This document shows, piece by piece, positions 42,412-51,392 of a stretch of DNA of 64,000 bases. The DNA comes from Extensimonas perlucida. GTDB taxonomy: Bacteria > Pseudomonadota > Gammaproteobacteria > Burkholderiales > Burkholderiaceae_C. The DNA lies in the NCBI RefSeq assembly GCF_007655255.1, contig NZ_VMYE01000002.1, positions 247,472 through 311,471 on the forward strand, read 5' to 3'. Numbering within the stretch: position 1 is the first letter of the stretch; each line of letters begins with the position of its first letter. Position numbers and translations under genes: made by a program. Below the pieces are notes generated by a model. That model worked only from the letters and a program-made list of their open reading frames with translations, made no database searches and was not told the origin of the DNA.

Positions 42412-43692
42412 ATGGCTTTCCAACAAGGGCTTTCAGGCTTGAACGCTGCCAGTAAAAGTCTGGACGTGATCGGCAACAACATCGCGAACGCAAACACCAC
42501 GGGTTTCAAGTCCTCACGCGCCGAATTCGCCGACATGGTGGCCTCGGCGATGGGCGTGGCGGGCGGCTCTGATGCTGGCATCGGGGTGCAGGTGGCGGAC
42601 ATTGCCCAGCAATTCACGCGCGGCAACATCAGCACCACGGGAAACAACCTCGATGTGGCCATAGACGGCGGCGGTTTTTTCAAATTACAGCAAGCCGACG
42701 GTAGCATGGCGTACACGCGTGCGGGCAATTTTCAGTTGGACAAGGCGGGCAATCTGGTGACGAACAACAACGCCAAGGTGCTCGGCTACACCGTCGATCC
42801 GACCACGGGCAAGCCTATCAGTGGCGCGGACCCGGTGCCTTTGGTGTTTCCGACAGCAGCCCCTATCGCCGCCAAGCAAACCGGCAAGATCACGCTGGGG
42901 CTCAACCTCGATGCGCGGGCACCAGATGCCGCCGGAGACCCGGCAGCCACACCACCCATACCAGCGACCCCGCGCGCTACCTATGGCACCTCTATCAATG
43001 TGTACGACAGCCAAGGCGTCGCGAAGCCGGTGAACTTGTATTTTCAGAAAAACGGTGCCAACACTTGGGATGTCTATGACCAGCTCGACGATGCCACGGC
43101 AACGCCCCCTGTGGTTGCGAGCCCCATCGGTCAGGTTACTTTTGACAACAACGGTGCCATCCTGACGCCAGCGCCGGTCGCCCCGAGTACCGAGCACCTT
43201 TTGCCCCTGACCGTGAATCCCAGTCCGCCCAATCCCAATGGTTTGCCTGCGTTCCCAGTCAGCATCAATCTGGACAAGGTGACCCAATACGGCAGCAAAT
43301 TTGCCGTCTCCACGCAAAGCCAGGACGGCTATGCCGCGGGCGAGTTGACCAGCGTGAACATCGAAGACAGCGGCATGGTCATGGCCACCTATTCGAACGG
43401 CGTGACGCGGGCCGAGGCGCAGCTCGCCCTGGCCAACTTCCGCAATCCGCAGGGGCTGCGCCCGATCGGCGGCAACAACTGGGTGGAGACGTTCGAATCC
43501 GGTGCCCCGGTCGTGGGCACGCCTGGCACGGGCAGTTTGGGGGCATTGCGCTCCGGCGCACTCGAGGATTCCAACGTCGATCTCACCGCCGAGCTCGTCA
43601 ACCTGATGACCGCGCAGCGCTACTACCAGGCGAACGCGCAGACCATCAAGACGCAGGATCAGGTGATGTCCACGCTGGTCAACCTGCGTTGA
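42412..43692 (+). CDS. flgE: Flagellar hook protein FlgE
   Basis: The product is 426 residues, within the usual range. It has the N-terminal 'FQQGLSGLNAASKSLDVIGNNIANANTTGFKSSRAEFADMV' and the C-terminal 'SGALEDSNVDLTAELVNLMTAQRYYQANAQTIKTQDQVMSTLVNLR', with a variable surface domain between (about 140-300) rich in Pro/Ala/Thr. A GGAGCACACC ribosome site precedes the ATG. Confidence 0.97.
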   Translation: MAFQQGLSGLNAASKSLDVIGNNIANANTTGFKSSRAEFADMVASAMGVAGGSDAGIGVQVADIAQQFTRGNISTTGNNLDVAIDGGGFFKLQQADGSMAYTRAGNFQLDKAGNLVTNNNAKVLGYTVDPTTGKPISGADPVPLVFPTAAPIAAKQTGKITLGLNLDARAPDAAGDPAATPPIPATPRATYGTSINVYDSQGVAKPVNLYFQKNGANTWDVYDQLDDATATPPVVASPIGQVTFDNNGAILTPAPVAPSTEHLLPLTVNPSPPNPNGLPAFPVSINLDKVTQYGSKFAVSTQSQDGYAAGELTSVNIEDSGMVMATYSNGVTRAEAQLALANFRNPQGLRPIGGNNWVETFESGAPVVGTPGTGSLGALRSGALEDSNVDLTAELVNLMTAQRYYQANAQTIKTQDQVMSTLVNLR

Positions 43693-43726
43693 TGGGTTGG
43701 ACTTTTTTTGATTTCAGGGGATTGCC

Positions 43727-44467
43727 ATGGATCGCATCATCTACACCGCGATGACGGGCGCGAGCGCCGCGTCGCAGCGCCAGGCGGTGCTCTCAAACAA
43801 CCTGGCCAACGCCTCGACCAACGGTTTTCGTGCCGAGATGTCGGCGTTTCGCGCGGTGCCACTGCGCGGCGACGGCGCGACTACGCGTGTGTTTACGCTG
43901 GAGACCACTGCGGGTTATGTGGATACCCCCGGCCAGGCGCAGCAGACCGGGCGCAACCTCGACGCGATGGCCGTGGGGCAGGCCTGGTTTGCCGTGCAGG
44001 GGCTCGACGGCACCGAGGCCTACACGCGCGCAGGCCGCCTCGAAGTTTCCGCCGATGGCCAGCTCGTCAACAGCATGGGGCAGCCGATGTTGTCCGATCA
44101 GGGCACGCCCATCGACGTGCCGCAGGGCGCAGAGGTCACGCTGGGTGACGACGGCACCGTCACGGCGCGCATCCCTGGGCAGCAACCCACCACGGTGGGG
44201 CGCCTGAAGCTCGCCACACCCACGCCGGACGATCCGCTCAAGCGCAGCGATGACGGGCTTTTTCGTACCGCTTCGGGCGACCCGTTGCCTGCCGACCCGA
44301 CGGCCAAGCTGCAAAGCGGCGCGCTCGAGGGCTCGAACGTGAATTCGGTGCAGGCCATGGTGGACATGATCACCGCGGCGCGCCAGTTCGAACAACAAAT
44401 GCAATTGCTGCAGACGGCGCAGTCCGACGACAAGGCCGCGAGCCAGTTGCTCAACATCAACGCCTGA
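43727..44467 (+). CDS. flgF: Flagellar basal-body rod protein FlgF
   Basis: The product is 246 residues, with 'RIIYTAMTGASAASQRQAVLSNNLANASTNGFRAEMSAFRAVPL' at the start and 'LQSGALEGSNVNSVQAMVDMITAARQFEQQMQLLQTAQSDDKAASQLLNI' at the end. Position before flgG and size identify FlgF of the distal/proximal rod junction. Confidence 0.96.
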   Translation: MDRIIYTAMTGASAASQRQAVLSNNLANASTNGFRAEMSAFRAVPLRGDGATTRVFTLETTAGYVDTPGQAQQTGRNLDAMAVGQAWFAVQGLDGTEAYTRAGRLEVSADGQLVNSMGQPMLSDQGTPIDVPQGAEVTLGDDGTVTARIPGQQPTTVGRLKLATPTPDDPLKRSDDGLFRTASGDPLPADPTAKLQSGALEGSNVNSVQAMVDMITAARQFEQQMQLLQTAQSDDKAASQLLNINA

Positions 44468-44517
44468 ACCATCACATAAAACGCAGCCGCTGAGCCGCAC
44501 CGACCGAGGAAATCGCC

Positions 44518-45300
44518 ATGATGAATTCGCTGTGGATCGCCAAGACCGGCATGTCCGCCCAGCAGACCGAGCTGGACGTGATCTCGCACAACCTGGCCAA
44601 CGTCTCGACCACGGGCTTCAAGCGCAACAGCGCCCAGTTCTCCGACCTGATTTACCAAAACCTGCGCCAGGTCGGCGCCAACGCGGACGAGCAAAACCAG
44701 CTGCCCACGGGCCTGCATCTGGGCCTGGGCGTGCGCACCGTGGCCACGAGCCGCAACTTCACGCAAGGCACCTTGCAGCAGACGCAGAACAGCCTGGACG
44801 TGGCCATCAATGGCAATGGGTTCTTTCAAGTGACCATGCCCGACGGCACGCAGGCGTACACGCGCGCGGGCTCGTTCCAGCTCGACGGCGCGGGCCGCCT
44901 CGTGACGCCCAGCGGTCTGCCCGTGGCCAACGGCATCACCGTCCCGCCCGGCGCCACGAACATCAGCATCGCCACCGACGGTACGGTCTCGGCGGTGCTC
45001 GCGGGTGCGACTGCGCCCTCCACCATAGGCACCCTGGCGATGGTCAACTTCGTCAACCCCGCGGGGCTCGAGCCGGTGGGCGACAACCTCTACAAAGAGT
45101 CGGTCGCCTCGGGCACGCCGCAAGGGGGCACGCCCGGCACGAACGGCCTGGGCACGATCAAGCAGGGTTTTCTCGAGAACTCCAACGTCAACGTGGTGGA
45201 GGAGCTCGTGAACATGATCCAGACGCAGCGCGCCTACGAGATGAACTCCAAGGCGATCCAGACGGCAGACCAGATGCTCGCCAAGCTGGGGCAGCTCTGA
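44518..45300 (+). CDS. flgG: Flagellar distal rod protein FlgG
   Basis: The product is 260 residues: 'MNSLWIAKTGMSAQQTELDVISHNLANVSTTGFKRNSAQFSDLIYQ' and a C-terminal 'GFLENSNVNVVEELVNMIQTQRAYEMNSKAIQTADQMLAKLGQL' match FlgG almost residue for residue. Two adjacent ATGs (44518, 44521) follow an AGGAAATCGCC site; either may be used. Confidence 0.98.
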   Translation: MMNSLWIAKTGMSAQQTELDVISHNLANVSTTGFKRNSAQFSDLIYQNLRQVGANADEQNQLPTGLHLGLGVRTVATSRNFTQGTLQQTQNSLDVAINGNGFFQVTMPDGTQAYTRAGSFQLDGAGRLVTPSGLPVANGITVPPGATNISIATDGTVSAVLAGATAPSTIGTLAMVNFVNPAGLEPVGDNLYKESVASGTPQGGTPGTNGLGTIKQGFLENSNVNVVEELVNMIQTQRAYEMNSKAIQTADQMLAKLGQL

Positions 45301-45341
45301 GGCTGCGCCGTTCGACATTCGCGCCACGAGGAAGCTCCGCC

Positions 45342-46040
45342 ATGGCCCACCTTTGTGTTTCTGTTTCTGCGCCGCTGCGCCTGCTGGCGTGCGCCGGCGC
45401 GGCCGCGCTCGTGGGCTGCACCAGCCTGATGGAGTCGCCGCCCGTCGACGTGCTGCCGACCAAGCCGCCGCAGCTGCCACCCGCCGCGGCGGCGCGGCCG
45501 GTGAACGGCAGCCTGTTCAGCGCCGCGACCTATCGCCCCGCGTTCGAAGACCGGCGCGCGCGCTTCGTGGGCGATACGGTGACCATCATGATCGTGGAAA
45601 ACGTCACGGCCAAGCAGCAGTCTTCCTCCGGCATAGACCGCACCGGCTCGCTCGCGGGCGGCATCAAGACCTTTCCGTTCGTGAACAGCACGCTGGCGGA
45701 CAAGTCCACCATGGACGTGGGCTCGGAAAACAAGTTCAGCGGCCAGGGCAACACGCAGAGCACCAACACTTTCACGGGCTCCATCACCGCAACGGTGCTC
45801 GAGGTGCTGCCCAACGGGCACCTCGTGGTCGCGGGCGAAAAGCAGATCGGCGTGAACCACAACGTCGATGTGCTGCGCTTTTCGGGCACGGTGGACCCGC
45901 GCAATCTGCTCGCGGGCAGCGTCGTCAACTCGACCCAGGTGGCGAACGTGCGCATCGAGTCGCGCGGGCGCGGCGCCCAGGCCGAGGCCCAGGCCATGGG
46001 TTGGCTGGGGCGGTTTTTCAACATGGTGACGCCGTTTTGA
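45342..46040 (+). CDS. flgH: Flagellar L-ring lipoprotein FlgH
   Basis: The product is 232 residues. A lipoprotein signal with lipobox L-V-G-C (Cys26) is followed by the L-ring domain: 'GSLFSAATYRPAFEDRRARFVGDTVTIMIVENVTAKQ', 'NTFTGSITATVLEVLPNGHLVVAGEKQIGVN' and a terminal 'QAMGWLGRFFNMVTPF'. It forms the outer-membrane ring of the flagellum. The P-ring gene flgI, which normally follows, is absent; recX begins 27 bp on in the opposite direction. Confidence 0.97.
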   Translation: MAHLCVSVSAPLRLLACAGAAALVGCTSLMESPPVDVLPTKPPQLPPAAAARPVNGSLFSAATYRPAFEDRRARFVGDTVTIMIVENVTAKQQSSSGIDRTGSLAGGIKTFPFVNSTLADKSTMDVGSENKFSGQGNTQSTNTFTGSITATVLEVLPNGHLVVAGEKQIGVNHNVDVLRFSGTVDPRNLLAGSVVNSTQVANVRIESRGRGAQAEAQAMGWLGRFFNMVTPF

Positions 46041-46048
46041 ACGGCGGA

Positions 46049-46069
46049 AATTGGAATCTGACCCCAATT
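46049..46069. other. Short imperfect palindrome at the flgH-recX junction
   Basis: AATTGG (46049-46054) and CCAATT (46064-46069) enclose a short spacer, so on the minus strand the recX stop runs into TTGGGGTCAGATTCCAATTT. I recall this string near IS200/RAYT-type insertions in related genomes; that is memory, not proof. No transposase is present. Confidence 0.35.
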
Positions 46070-46523
46070 AATCTTCTGCTTGCTCGGCGGCGCGCAGCAC
46101 CTTGTGCGCGATTTCGGTGCTGAAGCCGCGCGCGGCGAGAAAGCGCATTTGCCGTGCGCGCTCCTGTGCATCGGCAGGCAACGTGCCAAAGCGCCGCTGC
46201 CACACCGCTTGGGCACGCGCGAACTCGGTGGTGCGCAGGCTGTCGGCGGCGGTGCGCACCAGTTCGGCGTCCAGCCCTTTGTGGCGCAGCTCCTGCAGCA
46301 CGCGCTGCGTGCCCAGGCGCGGCGCGCGGCGGCGCAGCAGGGATTCGGCGGCGCGCGCGTCGCTCAGAAAGCCCTGCGCTTCGAGCTCGTGCAGCAGCGC
46401 TTCGAGGTCGTCGTTTGCCTGCACATGCGGCGCGAGCTTGGCGGCGAGCTCGGCGCGCGCGTATTCGCGCCGCGCCAGCAGGCGCAGCGCGCGGCCTTTG
46501 AGTGACGGCGTGGCAAAGCCCAT
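46068..46523 (-). CDS. recX: RecA regulatory protein RecX
   Basis: The product is 151 residues, a string of three-helix RecX repeats: 'LKGRALRLLARREYARAELAAKLAPH', 'ALLHELEAQGFLSDARAAESLLRRR', 'LGTQRVLQELRHKGLDAELV' and 'RQMRFLAARGFSTEIAHKVLRA'. RecX restrains RecA filaments. It lies downstream of recA on the same strand, separated by an 81-bp gap that contains a family B repeat. Confidence 0.94.
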   Translation of the reverse strand: MGFATPSLKGRALRLLARREYARAELAAKLAPHVQANDDLEALLHELEAQGFLSDARAAESLLRRRAPRLGTQRVLQELRHKGLDAELVRTAADSLRTTEFARAQAVWQRRFGTLPADAQERARQMRFLAARGFSTEIAHKVLRAAEQAED

Positions 46524-46526
46524 GGA

Positions 46527-46590
46527 AATACTATGTTAACGATAGCTACTAGCGCTTGCTGCATAAGCGCTAGAGCCACTTTTTATGCTT
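46527..46590. repeat. Family B palindromic repeat between recA and recX
   Basis: GATAGCTACTAGCGCTTGCT leads into a perfect 9-bp stem (CTAGCGCTT with AAGCGCTAG, 7-base loop) and a GAGCCACTTTTTATGC tail. The two stem arms here differ from the 30.0 kb copy by paired changes that keep the stem. In the recA-recX transcript this would form a hairpin after the recA stop. Confidence 0.85.
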
Positions 46591-46604
46591 ATTTCTGAGG
46601 CGGC

Positions 46605-47681
<1,077 letters not shown>

Positions 47682-47753
47682 GAAAAACTCCTTGAAAAAA
47701 GCGGGTGGTGGGGCGGGTGGGGCGCGGAACTCCTGTGCTGCCCGCGGCGGAAA

Positions 47754-47769
47754 CTGGATACTTGCACAG
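47754..47769 (-). promoter_or_regulatory. Probable LexA (SOS) operator of recA
   Basis: On the minus strand CTGT-N8-CCAG differs from the CTGT-N8-ACAG consensus at one base. It lies 73 bp upstream of the recA start, where a recA promoter is expected. Confidence 0.65.
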
Positions 47770-47832
47770 TAGTTTATGCGCGCATTGCGTGAATTTCGCA
47801 GATAATTTGGTCAGTTTGATTGACGAACTGCC

Positions 47833-48333
47833 GTGCACGAAATTTCTCCTTCGACCACTGCCGACGATGCTTGGCGCCAGACGCACCTGGGCCGCTTGCT
47901 CGGTCATGCGCTGCGCCGCTTCGACGCGCGCGTGCTGCAGCTGATGGCGCGCAACGTGGAGGTGCCGCTGGCGCTGTCCAACCTCGCGGCGCGCAACCAG
48001 GTGTCGGCCGCGCACATCCACATCACGCGCCATTTGCGCTTGCAGGGCGACCGCCTGAGCGACCTGGCCGCGCGCGCGGGCATGAGCAAGCAGGCCATGG
48101 CGACGCTGGTCGATCAATGCGAAGCCTGGGGCCTGGTCACGCGCAGCGCCGACGCGCACGACGCGCGCGCGCGCCGCGTGCACTTCACGCCCACGGGGCT
48201 CGCCTGGCTGCAGGCCTTCCGCGACGCCGTGGCGCAGGCCGAGGCCGAATTTCGCGCCGAAGTCGGCCCCGAAGTGGCGACCGTGGTGGCCCTGGGGCTG
48301 GAGGCCTACGCGCAGGGGCTGGAAACGCCCTGA
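47833..48333 (+). CDS. MarR family transcriptional regulator
   Basis: The product is 166 residues and begins with GTG. The winged helix is visible in the middle: '[59 protein letters not shown]', with the recognition helix and the D-x-R wing motif of MarR proteins. Effector and targets are unknown. It is divergent from recA and lies 113 bp upstream of narX, but nothing in the sequence ties it to either. Confidence 0.88.
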   Translation: MHEISPSTTADDAWRQTHLGRLLGHALRRFDARVLQLMARNVEVPLALSNLAARNQVSAAHIHITRHLRLQGDRLSDLAARAGMSKQAMATLVDQCEAWGLVTRSADAHDARARRVHFTPTGLAWLQAFRDAVAQAEAEFRAEVGPEVATVVALGLEAYAQGLETP

Positions 48334-48446
48334 GAACCTGTTCACGATCTTTTCATGGGGTGCGCAGCGCCGTACCGTCATTCAGTGCTCCTGCGGGCCT
48401 TGCCGATCTTTCTGCCTTTTCCCTTGCCGCGCTCTACACTGCAGCC

Positions 48447-50441
48447 ATGCGTTCCCCCGCCACCCTGACCACCAAGCTGCTCGCGCTGGGCGTGAGCTTT
48501 TTGCTGGTGGCGATGGTGTCCATCGCGATCACGCTGTGGGCGACCTGGAAGCTCGACGGCGGCGCGGCCGCAGTGAACGAGGCCGGGCGCATGCGCATGC
48601 AGACCTGGCGGCTGGCCAGCGCGGCGCAGCTGCAGACGGCGGCGCAAGGGCGCGCAGCGCTGGTGCAGCGCTTCGACGACAGTCTGCGCCTGCTGCGCAC
48701 GGGGGACGCCGCGCGGCCCCTGTTCGTGCCCTGGAACGACGAGGCCGAGGCCAGTTTCGTGCAGGTGGAAAAGCGCTGGGCGCAGCAGCGCGCGCAATGG
48801 CTGGCCGAGCCGCCGCCGACTCCCGCACAGGCCGTTGCCCTTGCGGAGGAGTTCGTCACCGCGATCGACCGCTTCGTGCTCTCGATCGAGCGGCAGCTCG
48901 CGCGCTTTACGGCCATCCTCAACCTGTTCCAGTTCGTGATGATGGCGCTGGCCATCGCGGGCGCCGTGGTCATTCTCTACACGGGGTATTTGTACGTGAT
49001 CCATCCGCTGGCCAGCCTGGCGCAGGGGCTGCAACGCGTGCAGGCGGGGGATTTTTCCGTGCGTGTCGATGTGGACAGCTCGGACGAATTCGGCCAGGTG
49101 GCGGCGGGCTTCAACCGCATGACCGAGACCCTGCAGTCGCTCTACGGCGAACTCGAAGCCAAGGTGCAGGCCAAGACGCGCGACATCGAAGCCCAGCGGG
49201 CGCGGCTCGAGGCGCTGTACGAGGTCAGCGCGCTGCTGGCCGGTGCGGACACGATAGACGAGCTCGCGCGCGGCTTTGCGCGCAAGGTGCGCGAGCTGCT
49301 GCGCGCCGATGCCGCCGCCGTGCGCTGGTCGGACGAGGCGAACCAGCGCTACCTGATGCTGGCCTCTGATTGCCTGCCGCAAGAGCTGGCCGAGCAGGAA
49401 CGCAGCCTGCTGGCCGGCGTGTGCGCCTGTGGCAGCCTGCAGCCCGACGCGCGCACGCGCGTGATCCCCATCCTGGCACACGAGGCCGCCCCCATGCGTC
49501 TGTGTGCACGCGCGGGCTTTGAGAGTGTGGTCAGCGTGCCCATCCGGCTGCAGCACCGTCTGCTGGGCGAGTGCGACCTGTTCTTTCGCAGCGAAGTGCA
49601 GCTGAGTACCGAAGAAACGGCCCTGCTCGACGCCCTGGCCAGCCACCTTGCGAGCGCGCTCGAGGGCTTGCGCGCCGACGCCTTGGAGCGTGAAGCTGCA
49701 GTGAGCGAGGAGCGCGCGCTGCTGGCACGCGAGCTGCACGACTCGATCGCGCAGGCGCTGGCTTTCCTCAAGATACAGGTGCAGCTGCTGCGCAGTGCCG
49801 TGCAAAAAGGGCAGGCCGCGCAGGTGCAGCGCATTCTCGACGAGCTCGACGCCGGTGTGCGCGAAAGCATAGGCGATGTGCGCGAGCTGCTGGTGCACTT
49901 TCGCACGCGCACGAACACCGACGACATCGAACGCGCGCTGCAGGAGACCCTGCGCAAGTTCGAACATCAGGCGGGCGTCGCCACGCGCTTTGCGGTGCAC
50001 GGGCAGGGTCTGCCGCTGCCGCCGGATGTGCAGGTGCAGGTGCTGCACGTGGTGCAGGAGGCGCTGTCCAACGTGCGCAAGCACGCGCGCGCCAGCCATG
50101 TCACGCTGGAGGTGGACAAGGGCGCGCGCTGGCAGTTGCGCGTGCGCGACGATGGGGCGGGGTTCGACCCGCAGCAAAGCCCGGGCGCATCGCACGTGGG
50201 ACTGCAGATCATGCGCGAGCGCGCCGCACGCATAGGCGCAGCGGTCGAGGTGGTCGCAGCGCCGGGGCAGGGCACCACGGTCACGCTGACGCTGCCGCCG
50301 CACCCGGTCGCGAGCGCCGCCGCTGCCACCACCGCGCCCGTTGCTCCCGAAACTCTTACGACTGCCTCCGCGCGCACCGCTCTTGAGGTGGCCTGGACGA
50401 AAACGCATGACCCAACCCATTCGCCTGCTGGTGGTCGATGA
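48447..50441 (+). CDS. narX: Nitrate/nitrite sensor histidine kinase NarX
   Basis: The product is 664 residues. Membrane helices near 8-30 and 160-185 bracket a periplasmic sensor with the P-box 'NEAGRMRMQTWRLA'. A HAMP domain, a central GAF-like region containing 'GVCACGS' and a HisKA_3-type transmitter follow (His431 in 'LARELHDSIAQALAFLKIQVQLLR'), then an HATPase ('VVQEALSNVRKHARA', 'VRDDGAGFDP', 'HVGLQIMRERA'). The start at 48447 is the one that puts the first helix at the N-terminus; the frame is open further upstream over the MarR gene, but that is a shadow. The 3' end overlaps narL by 35 bp. Confidence 0.94.
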   Translation: MRSPATLTTKLLALGVSFLLVAMVSIAITLWATWKLDGGAAAVNEAGRMRMQTWRLASAAQLQTAAQGRAALVQRFDDSLRLLRTGDAARPLFVPWNDEAEASFVQVEKRWAQQRAQWLAEPPPTPAQAVALAEEFVTAIDRFVLSIERQLARFTAILNLFQFVMMALAIAGAVVILYTGYLYVIHPLASLAQGLQRVQAGDFSVRVDVDSSDEFGQVAAGFNRMTETLQSLYGELEAKVQAKTRDIEAQRARLEALYEVSALLAGADTIDELARGFARKVRELLRADAAAVRWSDEANQRYLMLASDCLPQELAEQERSLLAGVCACGSLQPDARTRVIPILAHEAAPMRLCARAGFESVVSVPIRLQHRLLGECDLFFRSEVQLSTEETALLDALASHLASALEGLRADALEREAAVSEERALLARELHDSIAQALAFLKIQVQLLRSAVQKGQAAQVQRILDELDAGVRESIGDVRELLVHFRTRTNTDDIERALQETLRKFEHQAGVATRFAVHGQGLPLPPDVQVQVLHVVQEALSNVRKHARASHVTLEVDKGARWQLRVRDDGAGFDPQQSPGASHVGLQIMRERAARIGAAVEVVAAPGQGTTVTLTLPPHPVASAAAATTAPVAPETLTTASARTALEVAWTKTHDPTHSPAGGR

Positions 50442-51168
50442 CCACACTCTGTTTCGCCGTGGCCTGGTCGCCCTGCTGTCGCAGGACGAGCGCTTCGCGG
50501 TGGTCGGCGAGGCGGGCGACAGTGGCGAGGCGCAGCGCCGCGCGGCCGCGTGCGCGCCCGACATGATCCTGCTGGACAACCACCTGCCCGGCGTGCGCGG
50601 GGTGGACGCGATTGCCGGCCTCAAGGAAGTGGCGCCGGCAGCGCGCGTGCTGATGCTTACCGTGAGCGAGCACGAAGAAGACCTCGTGGCCGCGCTGCAG
50701 GCGGGCGCCGACGGCTACCTGCTCAAAACCATCAACTCCGAAGACCTGAGCGAATCCATCTGCAAAGTGCTCGCGGGCGAGTCCGTGGTCAGCCCCGAGA
50801 TGATGGGCAAGCTGGTGGCAGCCCTGCGCAGCAAGCCTGCGGCCGCAGCCGAGGGCAGTCTGGCGGCATCCGGGCAAGGTGCGCAGGGCGCAGCGGGCAC
50901 GGCGCAAACCCCCGCGGCCGCAGGCGCGTGCGCACGGGAGCCCGCAAGCGATGCCCTGGCGCTGCTGTCGGCGCGCGAGCGCGAAATCCTGACCCTGATC
51001 GCCGCGGGCCTGGCGAACAAGGCCATTGCGCGCGATCTGGGCATCGCCGAGACCACCGTCAAGATCCATGTGCAGCACATTCTGCGCAAGCTCAAGCTGA
51101 GCTCGCGGGTGCAGGCCGCCGTCTTTGCCGCCAGCCAGGGCTTGACGGCATCCATGAAACTGCAATAA
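50407..51168 (+). CDS. narL: Nitrate/nitrite response regulator NarL
   Basis: The product is 253 residues. The receiver domain has 'LLVVDDHTLFRRGL', phospho-acceptor Asp57 ('MILLDNHLPGVRG') and the lysine in 'GYLLKTINSEDL'. A long Ala/Gly linker (about 145-185) leads to a LuxR-type helix-turn-helix ('LSAREREILTLIAAGLANKAIARDLGIAETTVKIHVQHILRKLKLSSRVQAAV'). It is the cognate regulator of NarX and the likely activator of the nar operon downstream. The linker is longer and more alanine-rich than in E. coli NarL. Confidence 0.95.
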   Translation: MTQPIRLLVVDDHTLFRRGLVALLSQDERFAVVGEAGDSGEAQRRAAACAPDMILLDNHLPGVRGVDAIAGLKEVAPAARVLMLTVSEHEEDLVAALQAGADGYLLKTINSEDLSESICKVLAGESVVSPEMMGKLVAALRSKPAAAAEGSLAASGQGAQGAAGTAQTPAAAGACAREPASDALALLSAREREILTLIAAGLANKAIARDLGIAETTVKIHVQHILRKLKLSSRVQAAVFAASQGLTASMKLQ

Positions 51169-51392
51169 AAATGAGCGCCAATAGCGCCATGGTGTGCGGC
51201 TGACGCACGTGGGGAATAAGCAGGGGCGTGCGCCCTCGAGGCTCCCCAGGTTCACGCAAGCCCCATAGTTCTTTGGAACGAGGGTAGCGCCCTGCCATCG
51301 TTCTTCTGCCGCGGCGGCGGTGTGCCATTGGCGGATGTTCAGCGCCGGGCCAAAGTCGGATAGTCCACGCATGCAAATCTGTGGAGGAAGAC
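51169..51392 (+). promoter_or_regulatory. Control region upstream of narK1
   Basis: These 224 bases between narL and narK1 should contain the main nar operon promoter. I could not find a convincing FNR site (TTGAT-N4-ATCAA) or clear NarL heptamers by eye; a GTGGAGGAAG ribosome site precedes narK1. Confidence 0.4.

Noticed and set aside
47820..48446. N-terminal extension of NarX upstream across the MarR gene
   Set aside because: The extension has no sensor-kinase features and overlaps a clear MarR reading frame; the ATG at 48447 starts the first membrane helix.
51169..51392. FNR or NarL binding sites upstream of narK1
   Set aside because: I looked for TTGAT-N4-ATCAA and TACYYMT heptamers and found only poor partial matches; not enough to annotate.
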